A DNA stretch of 47,792 nucleotides, from the NCBI GenBank assembly GCA_947177485.1, contig CAMWUR010000010.1, positions 1 through 47,792 of the forward strand, written 5' to 3'. Below the pieces are notes generated by a model. It saw only the letters and a program-made list of their open reading frames with translations, did no database searches and was not told the DNA's origin. Below are positions 1 through 8,215 of the stretch, one piece after another (within the stretch, counting starts at the first letter, position 1; each line of letters starts with the position of its first letter). The translations under genes and the position numbers were made by a program. The DNA comes from an uncultured Helicobacter sp. GTDB lineage: Bacteria > Campylobacterota > Campylobacteria > Campylobacterales > Helicobacteraceae.

Positions 1-95
<95 letters not shown>

Positions 96-98
96 TGA

Positions 99-224
99 AG
101 TGAAAAAGTCATTCGCGCCACTTCTATGCCCGGATTCAGCCCTCCATACTGCGTCATCAACGGACGCAAAGTCTATTTCGTCCGCGAAGACATGCTGCCA
201 AATAACGGACGTAACCTTTGGTAA
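99..224 (+). CDS. C-terminal fragment of an upstream gene, possibly a sugar formyltransferase
   Basis: Only the last 41 or so codons are present, in a different frame from the long frame-1 ORF that begins at 100. The peptide has a natural look (Pro/Gly-rich start, then INGRKVYFVRE, ending PNNGRNLW and TAA at 222-224), and its stop lies just before the ribosome site of the next gene. The pattern RA-x-P-x-x-PPY followed by a short NG-R/K-hydrophobic strand recalls the C-terminal domain of methionyl-tRNA formyltransferase-like sugar N-formyltransferases, but this is a weak resemblance over few residues. A TGA at 96-98 in this frame lies at the edge of the artefactual poly-C and may not be real. 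ATG 126 is the first start codon inside the fragment. Confidence 0.4.
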   Translation, partial: SEKVIRATSMPGFSPPYCVINGRKVYFVREDMLPNNGRNLW

Positions 225-234
225 GGACGTTGTC

Positions 235-624
235 GTGATAGAACCGAGCAGTCTTATTGCATGCACACTTGCCGATGGTGTTTTTGTGGGTCCGTTTGTC
301 GCGATTGCGCATGGCGTCTGTGTGGGCGCACACACGCGGATTCAGTCGCATAGCCTCATTCGTGAATATGTCGAGATTGGCAGCAATTGCTTCATCGGGC
401 ATGGTGTCGTGTTTGTGGGCAATGGCTTTGCTAGCGGTGAGTTGAGCCAAAAACGGCATGCTGTGGTTGGCAACAATGTGAGCATTGGCAGCAACGCAAC
501 GATTCTGCCTGTGCGAATCTGCGATGGCTGTGTGATTGGCGCGGGTGCTGTGCTGACAAAAGACGCGCTCACACGTGGAATCTATGCGGGCAACCCCGCG
601 CGATTGTTGCGCTCGCTTGGCTGA
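235..624 (+). CDS. left-handed beta-helix acyltransferase (WbpD-like sugar N-acetyltransferase)
   Basis: A 129-residue hexapeptide-repeat protein. Repeats such as VGPFVAIAHGV, VGAHTRIQS, IGSNCFIGHGV and VGNNVSIGSNATI form the coils, and the tail (GAGAVLTKD, YAGNPARLL) is the usual acyl-CoA-binding end of this fold. Enzymes of this type acetylate an amino-sugar nucleotide for surface polysaccharide or flagellin glycans. I start at GTG 235, not at GTG 100, because TAAGGA at 222-227 is a good ribosome site, residues upstream of 235 show no hexapeptide pattern, and another frame looks coding there. The stop overlaps the next start as TGATG. Donor and acceptor cannot be read from sequence. Confidence 0.8.
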   Translation: MIEPSSLIACTLADGVFVGPFVAIAHGVCVGAHTRIQSHSLIREYVEIGSNCFIGHGVVFVGNGFASGELSQKRHAVVGNNVSIGSNATILPVRICDGCVIGAGAVLTKDALTRGIYAGNPARLLRSLG

Positions 625-2333
625 TGTGTAGTATTTGTGGCGGGCATTACCCGCGCGCTGTTGTCGAATCTGCTAGCGCGGCAATGGCGCACAGAGGTCC
701 TGATAATCGCGGCATTTTTGTGCATGACAATTGCGTTTTAGCGCACAATCGCTTGCGCATTATCGACCTAAGCGATGACGCAAACCAGCCCTTTAGCTCG
801 CCGTTCGCGCCTCATCTTGTGCTTGTCTATAATGGCGAGATTTTCAATTATCGCGAACTTCGCGCCGAGCTTGTGCGCGAGGACGTGCCTTTGAGTACAA
901 CAAGCGACACAGAGGTGCTGTTTTGCGCATTTGCGCATTGGGGCGAGCGCTGTTTGCAGCGCCTCAATGGCGATTTTGCGTTTGCGGTTTTCGACACCAA
1001 AAGCGGTGAGCTCTTTCTCGCGCGCGATAGATTGGGTAACAAACCTTTGTATTACACTCTCGAGCAGGGGCGCTTATTTTTTGCAAGTGAAATCAAAGCC
1101 TTTTTTGCGTTGCGTTCGTGGCGTTTTGATTTGTTGCAAGTCGCCTCGTGGCTTGCATTTGGTGGCGGCGATTGCGACAAGACCATCTATGAGGGAATCA
1201 TGCCCTTTCCGCCCGCGTCTTTTGCACGTTTTGCGCCGGGCGATGACGCGCTGCACCCCGTGCGCTATTGGGATTTTGCGCCCCAAAGCCCAACGATAAC
1301 GCGCCTTGATTCCGCGCTTGATGAGTTGCAAGAATTATTGCTCGATTCCGTGCGCTTGCGCATGCTTTCTGATGTGCCTGTGGCGCTTAGTGTTTCTGGC
1401 GGAATCGACAGCTCGCTTATTGCGCATTGCGTGCGGATTTTGGACGCGCCTTGCAAGCTGTTTGGTGTGAGCTTTGTGGGCTTTGTTGGCAGCGATGAGA
1501 GTGCGCATATCGCCGAGCTTGCGCGCGATATTGACCGCCCCATCACACAGATTACGCCGAATCTCGAGCATTTCGCGCAAGATTTTCCGCGCCTTGTCCA
1601 TGCGCAAGATGAGATTTTTCGCAGTTTTTCTATCTATGCGCAATTTTTATTATTCGAGGCGCTCTCGCATCATTGTGTCGTTGCGCTCGGTGGGCAGGGG
1701 GCTGATGAGCTCTTTGGAGGTTACTATCACCACATCGCGCGCTTTGTGTTTGCGCACAAACAGGCGCTCCATGACCGCGTGTTGCTCTATGGCAAAACCG
1801 CGCTCGATGAATTGCGCTTTGGTGCGCAATGTGCGCTCTCTCGTCAAGCAAAAACGCGGCTTTTTGCCGATGATAATGCGTATGCGTTCTCGCGCCTAGA
1901 ATCACTCGGGCTGCCGCGCCCACCGCTTGATTATCTCTTGGAACGTTTTATCCCTGATTTTGAACAATCGCTTTGGAATGATGTTTGCATATTCAGTTTG
2001 CCCCATTTGTTGCGCTATGAAGACCGCAATGCGATGTGGTTTGGAGTCGAAAATCGCTGCCCATTTACTGACTATCGTCTTGTTGAGTTTGCTTTCAAAC
2101 TCGATTCAAATCTCAAATGCGCCGAAGGGTTTAGTAAATATCTTTTGCGCAAACTTCTTGAACGGCTTGGCAGCCCCAATCTCGCGTGGCGCACAGACAA
2201 AATCGGCTTTGGCGCGCCAGAATCTGCATTGCTGCAAATTTTAGGTTATAATTACAATACAATTTTTGATGTACGGCTCTGCATTTTTGACGCCTTGCAG
2301 AAGCGAAACGAGGAAACCCATGCTATGGATTGA
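624..2333 (+). CDS. asnB: asparagine synthase-type glutamine amidotransferase
   Basis: A 569-residue class II amidotransferase. After the initiator Met, Cys2 (MCSICGG) is the N-terminal nucleophile that releases ammonia from glutamine. AHRGPDNRG and YNGEIFNYRELR complete the glutaminase domain (about residues 1-190). The second half is the ATP-pyrophosphatase synthetase domain with the PP-loop SVSGGIDSS and ALGGQGADELFGGY. The product could be asparagine. However, the gene is overlapped upstream by an acyltransferase (TGATG) and downstream by a DUF354 protein and a glycosyltransferase, so transfer of nitrogen to a sugar (WbpS-like, for an amide or amidino group on a surface glycan) is at least as likely. 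The C-terminal 14 bases overlap the next gene. Confidence 0.87.
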   Translation: MCSICGGHYPRAVVESASAAMAHRGPDNRGIFVHDNCVLAHNRLRIIDLSDDANQPFSSPFAPHLVLVYNGEIFNYRELRAELVREDVPLSTTSDTEVLFCAFAHWGERCLQRLNGDFAFAVFDTKSGELFLARDRLGNKPLYYTLEQGRLFFASEIKAFFALRSWRFDLLQVASWLAFGGGDCDKTIYEGIMPFPPASFARFAPGDDALHPVRYWDFAPQSPTITRLDSALDELQELLLDSVRLRMLSDVPVALSVSGGIDSSLIAHCVRILDAPCKLFGVSFVGFVGSDESAHIAELARDIDRPITQITPNLEHFAQDFPRLVHAQDEIFRSFSIYAQFLLFEALSHHCVVALGGQGADELFGGYYHHIARFVFAHKQALHDRVLLYGKTALDELRFGAQCALSRQAKTRLFADDNAYAFSRLESLGLPRPPLDYLLERFIPDFEQSLWNDVCIFSLPHLLRYEDRNAMWFGVENRCPFTDYRLVEFAFKLDSNLKCAEGFSKYLLRKLLERLGSPNLAWRTDKIGFGAPESALLQILGYNYNTIFDVRLCIFDALQKRNEETHAMD

Positions 2334-3402
2334 TGTGGCAACGCCTAAATATGCTCTCTTTTTTGCCTATATGATTCCCGAGCTGCAAAAACGTGGGCAT
2401 AGAGTGCTCGTTACCACGCGCTATGCTCCGCATTACACCGAAGCAAAGCAGATTTTAGACATTCATGGAATCGAACACATCGTGCTTGGCGAGTATGGTG
2501 GTGCGACTTTGCTTGAGAAGTTTGAGGCACGCATTTTTCGCCAAAAAGAAATTCTCGATTTGTTCCGCGCCAAAGGCACACCAAAAATGCTCATCAGCGG
2601 CGCTGTGGTCGATAGCGTGCATGTCGCGTATGGAATCGGGATTCCTGTTGTGAATATCTACGACACGCCCGCAGTTACCACGCCAGGCGATAGTAGCTGT
2701 CCACATGAGCTCACGGCTGTTTCGCGCCTCACGTTGCCGTTTTCACGGCTTTTTTTCTATCCATTCATCTTGCCGCGTGAGCTTATCTTGCGCTTTGCGC
2801 TTGATGAAAGCCAGGCAATCGCCTATCCGTTCATCGATGTCGCGCTGTGGATAAGGCAAATTCGCAAGGATTCGCGCAATGATTTTCGCGTACGTTACGG
2901 GCTCGATTTGAGCAAGCCAACCATTCTCGTGCGCGAGGAAGAATACAAGGCGCATTATGTCAAGGAGAAGATTCCGACAATCTATGAGGTGATTCCGCTG
3001 CTGCGCCAAAACCTCAATGCCAATGTCGTCATCATGCCGCGCTATGAAAAAGAACGGCTCAAGAAAGACTTCGGTTCGGTGGCTGTTGTGCTCGAAGAAA
3101 AGCTGCGCCCCGAGGAGTTTTATCCATTTATCGATATTTTCATCGGCGGCGGCGGAACGATGAACCTTGAGGCTGTGTGCTATGGAATCCCGACCATCAG
3201 CACGCGGAGTATCTGGCTTGTTCATGACCAATATCTGATTGAAAATCATTTGATGTTTTGGAGTCAAGATAGCGCCGAAATTGTCGAGATTGCCAAACGC
3301 ATGCTTGGCAAGCGTATTGATAGCTTGAGCTATTTTGTCCGCGGTGAATGCAATTTTAATATGATTATCGACCACATCGAATCGCAAATCTTGAATTGCT
3401 AG
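2320..3402 (+). CDS. DUF354 family protein, glycosyltransferase/epimerase-like fold
   Basis: A 360-residue protein beginning MLWIDVATPKYALFFAYM, followed by ELQKRGHRVLVTTR. This is the typical opening of the DUF354 (COG1817) family, which resembles UDP-GlcNAc 2-epimerases and GT-B glycosyltransferases: two Rossmann halves, the second here with IFIGGGGTMNLEAVCYGIPTIS, a nucleotide-sugar-site-like Gly-rich stretch. The reaction is not established for the family. I chose ATG 2320, which follows GAGGAAA at about 2310-2316. The longer ORF from 2266 lies inside the end of the amidotransferase gene. Its place between an AsnB-type protein and a GT4 enzyme suggests a role in building a modified surface sugar. 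Confidence 0.75.
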   Translation: MLWIDVATPKYALFFAYMIPELQKRGHRVLVTTRYAPHYTEAKQILDIHGIEHIVLGEYGGATLLEKFEARIFRQKEILDLFRAKGTPKMLISGAVVDSVHVAYGIGIPVVNIYDTPAVTTPGDSSCPHELTAVSRLTLPFSRLFFYPFILPRELILRFALDESQAIAYPFIDVALWIRQIRKDSRNDFRVRYGLDLSKPTILVREEEYKAHYVKEKIPTIYEVIPLLRQNLNANVVIMPRYEKERLKKDFGSVAVVLEEKLRPEEFYPFIDIFIGGGGTMNLEAVCYGIPTISTRSIWLVHDQYLIENHLMFWSQDSAEIVEIAKRMLGKRIDSLSYFVRGECNFNMIIDHIESQILNC

Positions 3403-3410
3403 AGGGTATT

Positions 3411-4535
3411 GTGGAAACTAAAATCTCTGTTTTGCACACTGAATGGAGCAATGGCTGGGGCGGGCAGGAGATTCGCATCATCAACGAAATGCTCAAAATG
3501 CGCGAGCTTGGTTGTGAATGTGCGCTTGCATGTCGCAAAGAATCGCAGATTCTTGACAAGGCACAACACCATGGATTTGAAACATTCACCCTGCCTTTTC
3601 GAGGGCAACGAGACATTGAGACGATTCTTGCATTGCGCAAGATTTTGCGTGGACGTTTTGACATCATCAATACACATAGTGGAATCGACACATGGTGCGG
3701 TGGACTCTCGAGCCTCTTTTTGCCTGTCAAATTTATCCGTACGCGCCATTTGAGCAATAAAATTAACACCTCGCGATTGAATTTCATCAATGAGCTTGCC
3801 GATTATATCTTCACCACAGGCATGAATGTCATGGAGATGATGATTACTGAAAATCGCATTAAACGTGAGAGAATCCAAAGCATTCCGACAGGGATTGACA
3901 CAAGCCTTTTTGACCCGCAACTCTACGACAAAATAGAATGTCGCAGGCAGCTTGGGCTGCCCGAAAATGCGCTTCTGATTGGCAACCTCGGCGTTTTGCG
4001 CCGATTCAAACGTCAAGATGTGTTCATCTCGCTTGCAAGCATGGTGAGCGAGGATTGTTTTTTTGTGATTGCAGGCGCGCAAACGAGCGAAATGCGCGCG
4101 TTTCTTGATTCTGTTGCGCGCGAATATGACGTTGAAAAGCGCATTCTATTTCTTGGGCATGTTGAGAATCCCGCCGTGTTTTTGAAGGCGATTGATATTT
4201 TTGTGATGACAAGTGATTGCAATGAAGGTGTGCCTCAAAGCCTCATGCAGGCGCTTGCAATGGAGCTGCCATGCATTGCAAGCGATATTGGAAGCATCAA
4301 GGATTTGCACACAGGCGACAATCGCGGCGAGAATTTTTTGCTGTTGCATGCAAAGCCTGATAGAGGCGAATATGCGCTTGCACTCAATCGGTTGATCCAT
4401 GACCTCAAAAACGAGCCACAAAGCTTGTGTTTGCCCAATCGCGCCTTTATTGTGCGCAATTTTTCGCTTGACATCATGGGGCGCAAGATTCTTGATGTCT
4501 ATTCAAAATTGCTAGGCGTTCAAGAAGGCGCATAG
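3411..4535 (+). CDS. GT4 family glycosyltransferase
   Basis: A 374-residue GT-B fold glycosyltransferase. The N-terminal half opens with HTEWSNGWGGQEIRI, the acceptor-side Gly-rich loop. The C-terminal half holds the donor site: IPTGIDTSLFDP, GNLGVLRRFKRQDVFI and the EX7E-type segment starting EGVPQSLMQALAMELPCIASD. Such enzymes transfer a sugar from a nucleotide donor to a lipid-linked or LPS acceptor at the inner face of the cytoplasmic membrane. The start is taken as GTG 3411 behind the AGAGGG site. TTG 3396 is also in frame but overlaps the preceding gene and has no visible ribosome site. It is the last gene of the glycan set; hypB starts a few bases on and may be co-transcribed. Confidence 0.85.
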   Translation: METKISVLHTEWSNGWGGQEIRIINEMLKMRELGCECALACRKESQILDKAQHHGFETFTLPFRGQRDIETILALRKILRGRFDIINTHSGIDTWCGGLSSLFLPVKFIRTRHLSNKINTSRLNFINELADYIFTTGMNVMEMMITENRIKRERIQSIPTGIDTSLFDPQLYDKIECRRQLGLPENALLIGNLGVLRRFKRQDVFISLASMVSEDCFFVIAGAQTSEMRAFLDSVAREYDVEKRILFLGHVENPAVFLKAIDIFVMTSDCNEGVPQSLMQALAMELPCIASDIGSIKDLHTGDNRGENFLLLHAKPDRGEYALALNRLIHDLKNEPQSLCLPNRAFIVRNFSLDIMGRKILDVYSKLLGVQEGA

Positions 4536-4541
4536 GAGAAA

Positions 4542-5198
4542 ATGATGCAAGAAGTGATTGTCAATGAAAGCATTTTGAGCAAGAACGACCGACATGCAAA
4601 GACGTTGCGCGCTATTTTTGCGCAACATCGTCTGTTTGTTTGCAATCTGATGAGTTCTCCCGGAAGTGGCAAAACAAGCCTGCTTGAATCGTTTGCACGT
4701 TTGAGTACGTCGTTTGCCGTGATTGAAGGAGACTTGCAAACCAATCGCGACACAGAGCGTCTGCAACAATGCGGCATTCTGTCGCAACAGATTAGCACGG
4801 GCGATTTGTGTCATCTCGATGCGCAAATGGTTGCGGGCTGTTTTGAAACCCTAAGCCCAAAGCTTGCAGGGCAGGAGATTCTGTTTATCGAAAATGTCGG
4901 GAATCTCGTTTGCCCCGCGAGCTATGATGTGGGCGCGCATATCAATGTTGTGCTGTTGTCTGTGAGCGAGGGCGATGACAAGGTGCTCAAATACCCAACC
5001 ATGTTCTTGCGCGCCGATTGCGTGATGGTTTCTAAGGTTGATTTGCTGCCGCATTTTGCGTTTGAGATGGACAGAATCCGCGATGATTTGGCACAGCTTG
5101 GCAAGCAGATTCCGATTTTGCCCATCAGCACCAAAGACGACATATCGATTCGCAATGCTTGGGATTATCTCTTACAAAGGAGGGCACAATGTGTCTAG
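4542..5198 (+). CDS. hypB: hydrogenase nickel incorporation GTPase HypB
   Basis: A 218-residue SIMIBI-class GTPase that delivers nickel to [NiFe]-hydrogenase precursors, and with HypA also to urease in gastric helicobacters. The P-loop SSPGSGKTS lies at residues 38-46, EGDLQT at 62-67, the metal-site segment GDLCHLDA around Cys90-His91, IENVGNLVCP with Cys124, and the guanine-specificity variant SKVD near 164. The N-terminal His-rich nickel-storage stretch of some HypB proteins is absent. Two tandem ATGs follow AGGAGAA at 4534-4540; the second (4545) has the better spacing. The stop overlaps the start of hypC by 10 bases, giving a translationally coupled hypBC pair. Confidence 0.96.
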   Translation: MMQEVIVNESILSKNDRHAKTLRAIFAQHRLFVCNLMSSPGSGKTSLLESFARLSTSFAVIEGDLQTNRDTERLQQCGILSQQISTGDLCHLDAQMVAGCFETLSPKLAGQEILFIENVGNLVCPASYDVGAHINVVLLSVSEGDDKVLKYPTMFLRADCVMVSKVDLLPHFAFEMDRIRDDLAQLGKQIPILPISTKDDISIRNAWDYLLQRRAQCV

Positions 5199-5449
5199 CC
5201 ATTCCGTCTAAAGTTGTCGCGATTGATAAAGAAACCAACACAGCAACGCTCGAAACGCTTGGCGTTACGCGCGTTGCGAGCTTGGATTTAATGCAAGAGC
5301 CTGTTTCTGTCGGCGAGTTTGTGTTGTTGCATGTGGGCTTTGTGATGAGCAAAATCGATACAGAGAGTGCCGAACTCTCGCTTGCTGCGTATCAAGAAAT
5401 GATTGCCGCAATGGAGCTCGAGGAGAGAGAATCGCGTGGAATGGATTGA
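5189..5449 (+). CDS. hypC: hydrogenase maturation chaperone HypC
   Basis: An 86-residue HypC/HupF protein beginning MCLAIPSKVV. Cys2, exposed after Met removal, is the ligand that carries the Fe(CN)2CO unit with HypD before handing it to the hydrogenase large subunit. The small OB-type fold is followed by a helical tail (SAELSLAAYQEMIAAME). ATG 5189 is preceded by AAAGGAGGG and overlaps the end of hypB. The final bases overlap hypD, whose GTG is at 5436. Length and sequence are normal for the family. Confidence 0.96.
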   Translation: MCLAIPSKVVAIDKETNTATLETLGVTRVASLDLMQEPVSVGEFVLLHVGFVMSKIDTESAELSLAAYQEMIAAMELEERESRGMD

Positions 5450-6542
5450 CAAATATCGCGACAAATCCCGTCTTGTTACCCTTCTTGAGGCGATTACTGC
5501 CGCTGCGAAAAAATTGCGCACCCCGTTTCATATCATGGAAGTTTGCGGCGGGCACACGCACACGATTATGCGCAACGGCTTTGCGCAGATTCTGCCCAAA
5601 GAAATCGTGCTCGTACACGGACCGGGCTGCCCCGTGTGTATCATGCCACGTGCGCGCATTGACCACGCGAGCCTGCTCGCGCAGCAAGATGATGTGATTT
5701 TGCTCACACTTGGCGATATGATTCGCGTTCCGGGTTCGTTTGGAACGCTCGGCGATGCGCGTGCACGTGGCGCAGATGTACGTTTTGTGTATTCACCGCT
5801 TGAATGTTTGCGCATTGCCAAAGAAAATCCTCATAAAACCATCATTTTTTTTGCGATTGGATTCGAGACAACAACACCCATGACAGCAGCGCTACTTGCG
5901 CAGATTCAAGCACAACAGCTGCACAATGTATTGCTGCATATCAACCATGTCAGCGTTCCCGAGCCGCTTTTTGCGCTACTGCAATCCCCACAAAGCCGCA
6001 TAGACGCGCTGCTTGCGCCTTCGCATGTCAGTGTGATTATGGGCTCAAAACTCTATGAGCCGCTGTGCGAAAGATTCCAAATCCCCATTGTCGTGGCAGG
6101 TTTTGAGCCTGTCGATATTCTCGAATCGATTCTGCTTTTGCTTGTCCAAAAGCTCGAAAATGTCGCACGTGTCGATAATCAATACGCACGTTGCGTGAGC
6201 GCAAGCGGCAATCTCAAGGCACAAGCGATGATTCAAGGCGCGTTTCAAAAGCGCGACTTTGAATGGCGCGGGCTTGGAATTATTCCGCTTTCAGCTTATG
6301 CCTTGCGCGAAGAATACCACGCATTTGACGCTGAGGCGCGGTTTGCCGACATCTTGTCGCAAAGTGTCGCAAAAGACCACAAAGCATGCCTATGCGGAGA
6401 GATTTTGCGTGGGGCAAAAAAGCCCACCGATTGCACGCTTTTTGGCAAACATTGCGTTCCGTCCAATCCCATTGGAAGCTGCATGGTGAGCGATGAAGGC
6501 GCATGTGCTGCATATTACAAATATGGCTTTGTGGAGATGTAA
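5436..6542 (+). CDS. hypD: hydrogenase maturation protein HypD
   Basis: A 368-residue iron-sulphur scaffold protein on which the Fe(CN)2CO cofactor is assembled with HypC and HypE. Visible family signatures are MEVCGGHTH (Cys37), HGPGCPVC (Cys65, Cys68), GFETTTP and the C-terminal Cys cluster for the [4Fe-4S] centre (CLCGEILRG, DCTLFGKHCVP, GACAAYYKYG). I start at GTG 5436, 8 bases after AGGAGAGA at 5421-5428. The TTG at 5403 lies in hypC with no site of its own. The stop overlaps the helicase start as TAATG, an arrangement that puts an unrelated gene into the maturation operon. Confidence 0.96.
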   Translation: MEWIDKYRDKSRLVTLLEAITAAAKKLRTPFHIMEVCGGHTHTIMRNGFAQILPKEIVLVHGPGCPVCIMPRARIDHASLLAQQDDVILLTLGDMIRVPGSFGTLGDARARGADVRFVYSPLECLRIAKENPHKTIIFFAIGFETTTPMTAALLAQIQAQQLHNVLLHINHVSVPEPLFALLQSPQSRIDALLAPSHVSVIMGSKLYEPLCERFQIPIVVAGFEPVDILESILLLLVQKLENVARVDNQYARCVSASGNLKAQAMIQGAFQKRDFEWRGLGIIPLSAYALREEYHAFDAEARFADILSQSVAKDHKACLCGEILRGAKKPTDCTLFGKHCVPSNPIGSCMVSDEGACAAYYKYGFVEM

Positions 6543-8215
6543 TGCAGTTTTTGGGAGTTGCGGCGCGCATGTATTATGACTTTCTCGAACAGACAGGGCG
6601 CAGCCTCGAATCCATTCCTATCTCGCAAAAAGAAACGCGAAAAACAAGTATTCGCTTGCAAGTGCCACGTACAATCTTTACAGAATCTTTGCTTTTGCAA
6701 GTGGGTCAGGACTTCTATGCGCTCGATTCAGACGACTTTGCTGTGCAATATGATGATAAAAATGGTGTGCTCACTATCGAGACGAATGTAGAGCTTGTGA
6801 AGCGCGCGCAAAAAGAAAAAATTGAACTCTTTTCTGACCTCAAATTCCTTGTGCAAGCCGTGGTTCGATTTTATGCGAGCAACCGAGTGCAGCCGCTGTT
6901 TCATCACAAACGTTTGCAACAAATTGCGGCGATGTTGCCGCGCGCGATTCCGTATGCGCAACATTTGGATAGCCACCAAAATAACGCATTGCAATTGCTG
7001 TTTGCAAACCCCATTTCCTATATTTGGGGTCCACCTGGGAGCGGAAAGACGAAAGGTGTTTTGCTCGAATCGCTGCTATTTTTGCTTGCACAAAAGCAGC
7101 GGATTTTGCTGCTTGCGCCCACGAACAATGCGCTTGAGCAGATTCTGAATGGAATCTTGCCCCAAATGCAGTTGCGGCAATATCCGCTTGAATGCGTCTT
7201 TCGGCTTGGGATTGCGAGCAGCGATTTTTTAGCGCGCTATCCGCAATGCTGTGATTACCATGCGCAAAAAGAGCAGCCCAATTTGTTTGCCAACAAAAAA
7301 AGCAGCAAGCAACGCATGAGCGAGGCGAGTATTCTCGCGATGACTCTCGATGGATTTATCAAACGTTACGAGACAATCGAAAACATCGCACATATTTTTC
7401 TTGACGAAGCGCCCTATACACCGTTGATTAAAGCTTTGACATTGAGTTATTTCACCGCGCCGCTCACGATGTTAGGCGACCACAAACAATTAGGACCTGT
7501 TTGCGAAGCGAGTGAACGTGAGTTTGTAGGCGATGGAGCGATGATGCGTGTGTGGGCGATTTCGTCCATCTATGCCGAAGAGTTCGAGGAGGATTCGCGC
7601 ACACTTCTTGCAAAAGCAGCGAATAGCGAGCCACCAAAGCTGCAAAAAACAGCGTGTGCACAGCTTTTGCAAAACTATCGCTATGGACAGAATCTGACCG
7701 ATTTGCTCGATTCATGTGTGTATCATATTGGTTTGCGCGGGCAAGAAGCACCCACAGAAATTTTCTATATCGACAGCGGCAAGGCTGCACCGATTGTGAG
7801 CAAGCAATATCAAAGTATGAGCGAAGCAATGGCAATTGCGCGGCTTGCGCCACATTTGCTACAACAAGAGGCGCGGCTTTTGCGCAAGGATTGTTTCGCG
7901 ATTCTCACGCCCTTTCGGTTGCAGCGCAAGGCGATTTTGCAAGCCTGCCCACAGCTGCGCAATAAAGATAAAGTTTTTACGATTCATCGTTCGCAAGGAT
8001 TAGAATTTGATACTATCATTTTTTCTCCTGTGCTGTTGCATTATTATCTCACCGATTCGCGCTGCATGAGCGCGTTGCAAGCGCTGAATGTCGCTGTGAG
8101 CAGGGCGCGCAAACAAATTATCCTTGTGTGTGATGTCGCGATGTGGCGCACGAACAAGGGGCAATTTTTGGAACGTTTGCTGCAAAACGCAAAACCGCTG
8201 AAGGAGGCATCATGA
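6542..8215 (+). CDS. superfamily 1 DNA/RNA helicase (Dna2/IGHMBP2-like)
   Basis: A 557-residue SF1B-type helicase. Walker A is WGPPGSGKT, motif II is FLDEAP, motif III is LGDHKQLGPV, motif IV/V lie around LLQNYRYGQNLTDLL, VFTIHRSQGLEFDTII is motif V and LNVAVSRARKQI is motif VI. About 160 residues precede the ATPase core and could be a nucleic-acid-binding domain. No nuclease motif is seen. The start is ATG 6542, overlapping the hypD stop (TAATG). The end overlaps hypE, which has its own AAGGAGG site inside this gene. Position between hypD and hypE implies co-expression with hydrogenase maturation, but I see no mechanistic link. It may be a housekeeping repair or RNA helicase caught in the operon. 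Confidence 0.85.
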   Translation: MQFLGVAARMYYDFLEQTGRSLESIPISQKETRKTSIRLQVPRTIFTESLLLQVGQDFYALDSDDFAVQYDDKNGVLTIETNVELVKRAQKEKIELFSDLKFLVQAVVRFYASNRVQPLFHHKRLQQIAAMLPRAIPYAQHLDSHQNNALQLLFANPISYIWGPPGSGKTKGVLLESLLFLLAQKQRILLLAPTNNALEQILNGILPQMQLRQYPLECVFRLGIASSDFLARYPQCCDYHAQKEQPNLFANKKSSKQRMSEASILAMTLDGFIKRYETIENIAHIFLDEAPYTPLIKALTLSYFTAPLTMLGDHKQLGPVCEASEREFVGDGAMMRVWAISSIYAEEFEEDSRTLLAKAANSEPPKLQKTACAQLLQNYRYGQNLTDLLDSCVYHIGLRGQEAPTEIFYIDSGKAAPIVSKQYQSMSEAMAIARLAPHLLQQEARLLRKDCFAILTPFRLQRKAILQACPQLRNKDKVFTIHRSQGLEFDTIIFSPVLLHYYLTDSRCMSALQALNVAVSRARKQIILVCDVAMWRTNKGQFLERLLQNAKPLKEAS

